Shown here piece by piece: positions 63,292 to 64,000 of a stretch of 64,000 nucleotides of DNA. Source of the stretch: Pseudomonadota bacterium (lineage in GTDB: Bacteria > Pseudomonadota > Gammaproteobacteria > Burkholderiales > Gallionellaceae); NCBI GenBank assembly GCA_021800795.1, contig JAJYYO010000016.1, positions 1-64,000 on the forward strand, read 5' to 3'. Each line of letters starts with the position of its first letter. Within the stretch, counting starts at the first letter, position 1. Below the pieces are notes generated by a model, which had not been told where the DNA came from, did not search any database, and saw nothing but the letters and a program-made list of their open reading frames with translations. Made by a program: the position numbers and the translations under genes.

Positions 63292-64000
63292 TTGGATGAA
63301 CTCTCTTTAAACACGCTGCTCGGCATCCTGCTACTGCTGCTGGTATGCGGCGCGTGGTTCTCTGCGGCAGAAACCAGCATGATGGCTCTCAACCGCCACC
63401 GGCTGAGTCACCTGATCCGCAAGGATGTTCACGGCGCGAAACTGACCGGACGCCTGCTTTCCAAGGTCGATAAACTGTTAGGCTCGATCCTGTTCGGCAA
63501 CACCCTGGTCAATGTCACGTCCGCCGCCATCACCAACATCCTGATTCTGCGCATGTTCGGCAGCAGCGACGTGGCGCTGGTGTCCGGCACGTTGCTCATC
63601 ACTTTTATGCTGCTGGTGTTCAGCGAAATCATGCCCAAGATCATCGCGGCGAGCTATCCGGAACGCGTCGCCCTGCCATCCAGCTATCTGCTCGCACCGC
63701 TGATCAAGCTATTCCACCCCGTGGTCGTGGTGGCAGGCGGCATCGTCAATTTCGTGCTGCGCCTGCTGCGCATCAAAATCCAGACCGATCAGAGCAAACA
63801 GAGAATGACGCTGGAAGAACTTCGCGGACTGGTACTGGATGCCGAACATTTTCTGCCCCGCCAGCATCAGAAAATGCTGTTGAATCTGGTCGATCTGGAG
63901 CGCATCACGGTCAATTACGTGATGATCCCGCGCAATCAGATTGAAGCGCTCAACATCCATGAAGATCAGGACGTCCTGCGCCAGCAGATCGTCACCTGCC
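63292..64000 (+). CDS. CorB/HlyC-CorC-family CBS transporter, 5' part
   Basis: Runs off the right edge; 236 codons visible from a TTG at 63292-63294. DUF21/CNNM membrane domain: LLLLLVCGAWFSAAETSMMALNRHRL, SKVDKLLGSILFGNTLVNVTSAAITN and VFSEIMPKIIAASYPERVA, followed by the start of the CBS region (MTLEELRGLVLDAEH, VNYVMIPRNQIEAL). Likely Mg2+/Co2+ efflux or magnesium homeostasis. Confidence 0.9.
   Translation, partial: MDELSLNTLLGILLLLLVCGAWFSAAETSMMALNRHRLSHLIRKDVHGAKLTGRLLSKVDKLLGSILFGNTLVNVTSAAITNILILRMFGSSDVALVSGTLLITFMLLVFSEIMPKIIAASYPERVALPSSYLLAPLIKLFHPVVVVAGGIVNFVLRLLRIKIQTDQSKQRMTLEELRGLVLDAEHFLPRQHQKMLLNLVDLERITVNYVMIPRNQIEALNIHEDQDVLRQQIVTC

Overview
The window reads as a chromosomal segment of a betaproteobacterium, most likely of the Nitrosomonadales/Gallionellaceae type. 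The evidence is the rpoN neighbourhood lptC-lptA-lptB-rpoN-hpf-ptsN-hprK-rapZ, a short ZapA followed by 6S RNA, citramalate-based isoleucine synthesis (CimA, IlvD), small periplasmic cytochromes c, a cobalamin locus with the solitary B12 transporter BtuM, and many GC-rich dispersed palindromic repeats. Genus-level identity is inference. About 65 genes are supported. No transposase, tRNA, rRNA operon or CRISPR array was seen.

Layout. 0-5.8 kb: a second chaperone/ribosome-protection operon on the minus strand (small protein, Hsp20, GroEL without GGM tail, BCAM0308-family zinc protein, HPF, start of a DnaK) preceded by a Kef-type antiporter. 6.0-15.4 kb: plus-strand envelope and regulation cluster (KdsD, KdsC, LptC, LptA, LptB, RpoN, HPF, PtsN, HprK, RapZ), then a NusG-II protein, a Gx transporter and UbiX. 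15.5-18.5 kb: M18 aminopeptidase and CimA. 18.7-22.1 kb: an accessory islet with a HigBA-like toxin-antitoxin pair inside 35-bp direct repeats, and an Ec67-like retron (predicted msr-msd RNA plus reverse transcriptase fused to TOPRIM) whose reading frame breaks at a T6-G heptamer.

22.1-42.3 kb: a long cobalamin locus on the minus strand, in transcription order B12 riboswitch, btuB, btuM, btuR/cobO, cbiA, cbtB, a membrane protein, cbiF, cbiX, cbiC, cbiD, cbiET, cbiL, cbiG, a CbiG-C/CobJ/HemS-ChuX-like triple fusion, a ferredoxin, bluB, cbiB, cobD, cobQ, cobU, cobT. CbiX, CbiD and CbiG indicate the early-cobalt-insertion (anaerobic) route; BluB makes the lower ligand DMB with oxygen. cbiJ/cobK, cobS and cobC were not found here. 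Uptake (BtuB, BtuM, CbtB) and synthesis are adjacent and probably partly under one riboswitch.

42.4-46.6 kb: zapA operon and 6S RNA, then a second accessory stretch (DUF4160/DUF2442 pair, an orphan BrnA-like antitoxin, two AT-rich genes of unknown function between inverted copies of the same 180-250-bp repeat that brackets the retron). 46.6-53.4 kb: DUF445 protein, EVE protein, RelA without ACT domain, DUF3050 protein, HAD phosphatase, DUF3301 protein and a hypothetical. 53.4-58.2 kb: a complete branched-chain amino-acid-type ABC transporter (LivFGMHK). 58.4-64.0 kb: two tandem cytochrome c genes with their own terminators, a hexose-6-phosphate mutarotase, IlvD, Lgt and the start of a CorB-like CBS transporter.

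The most noteworthy items are the retron, the shared inverted repeats bracketing the retron and the two-gene cassette, the tetrapyrrole-related triple fusion, and GC-rich palindromic repeats that are translated inside CobQ, LivF and the mutarotase.
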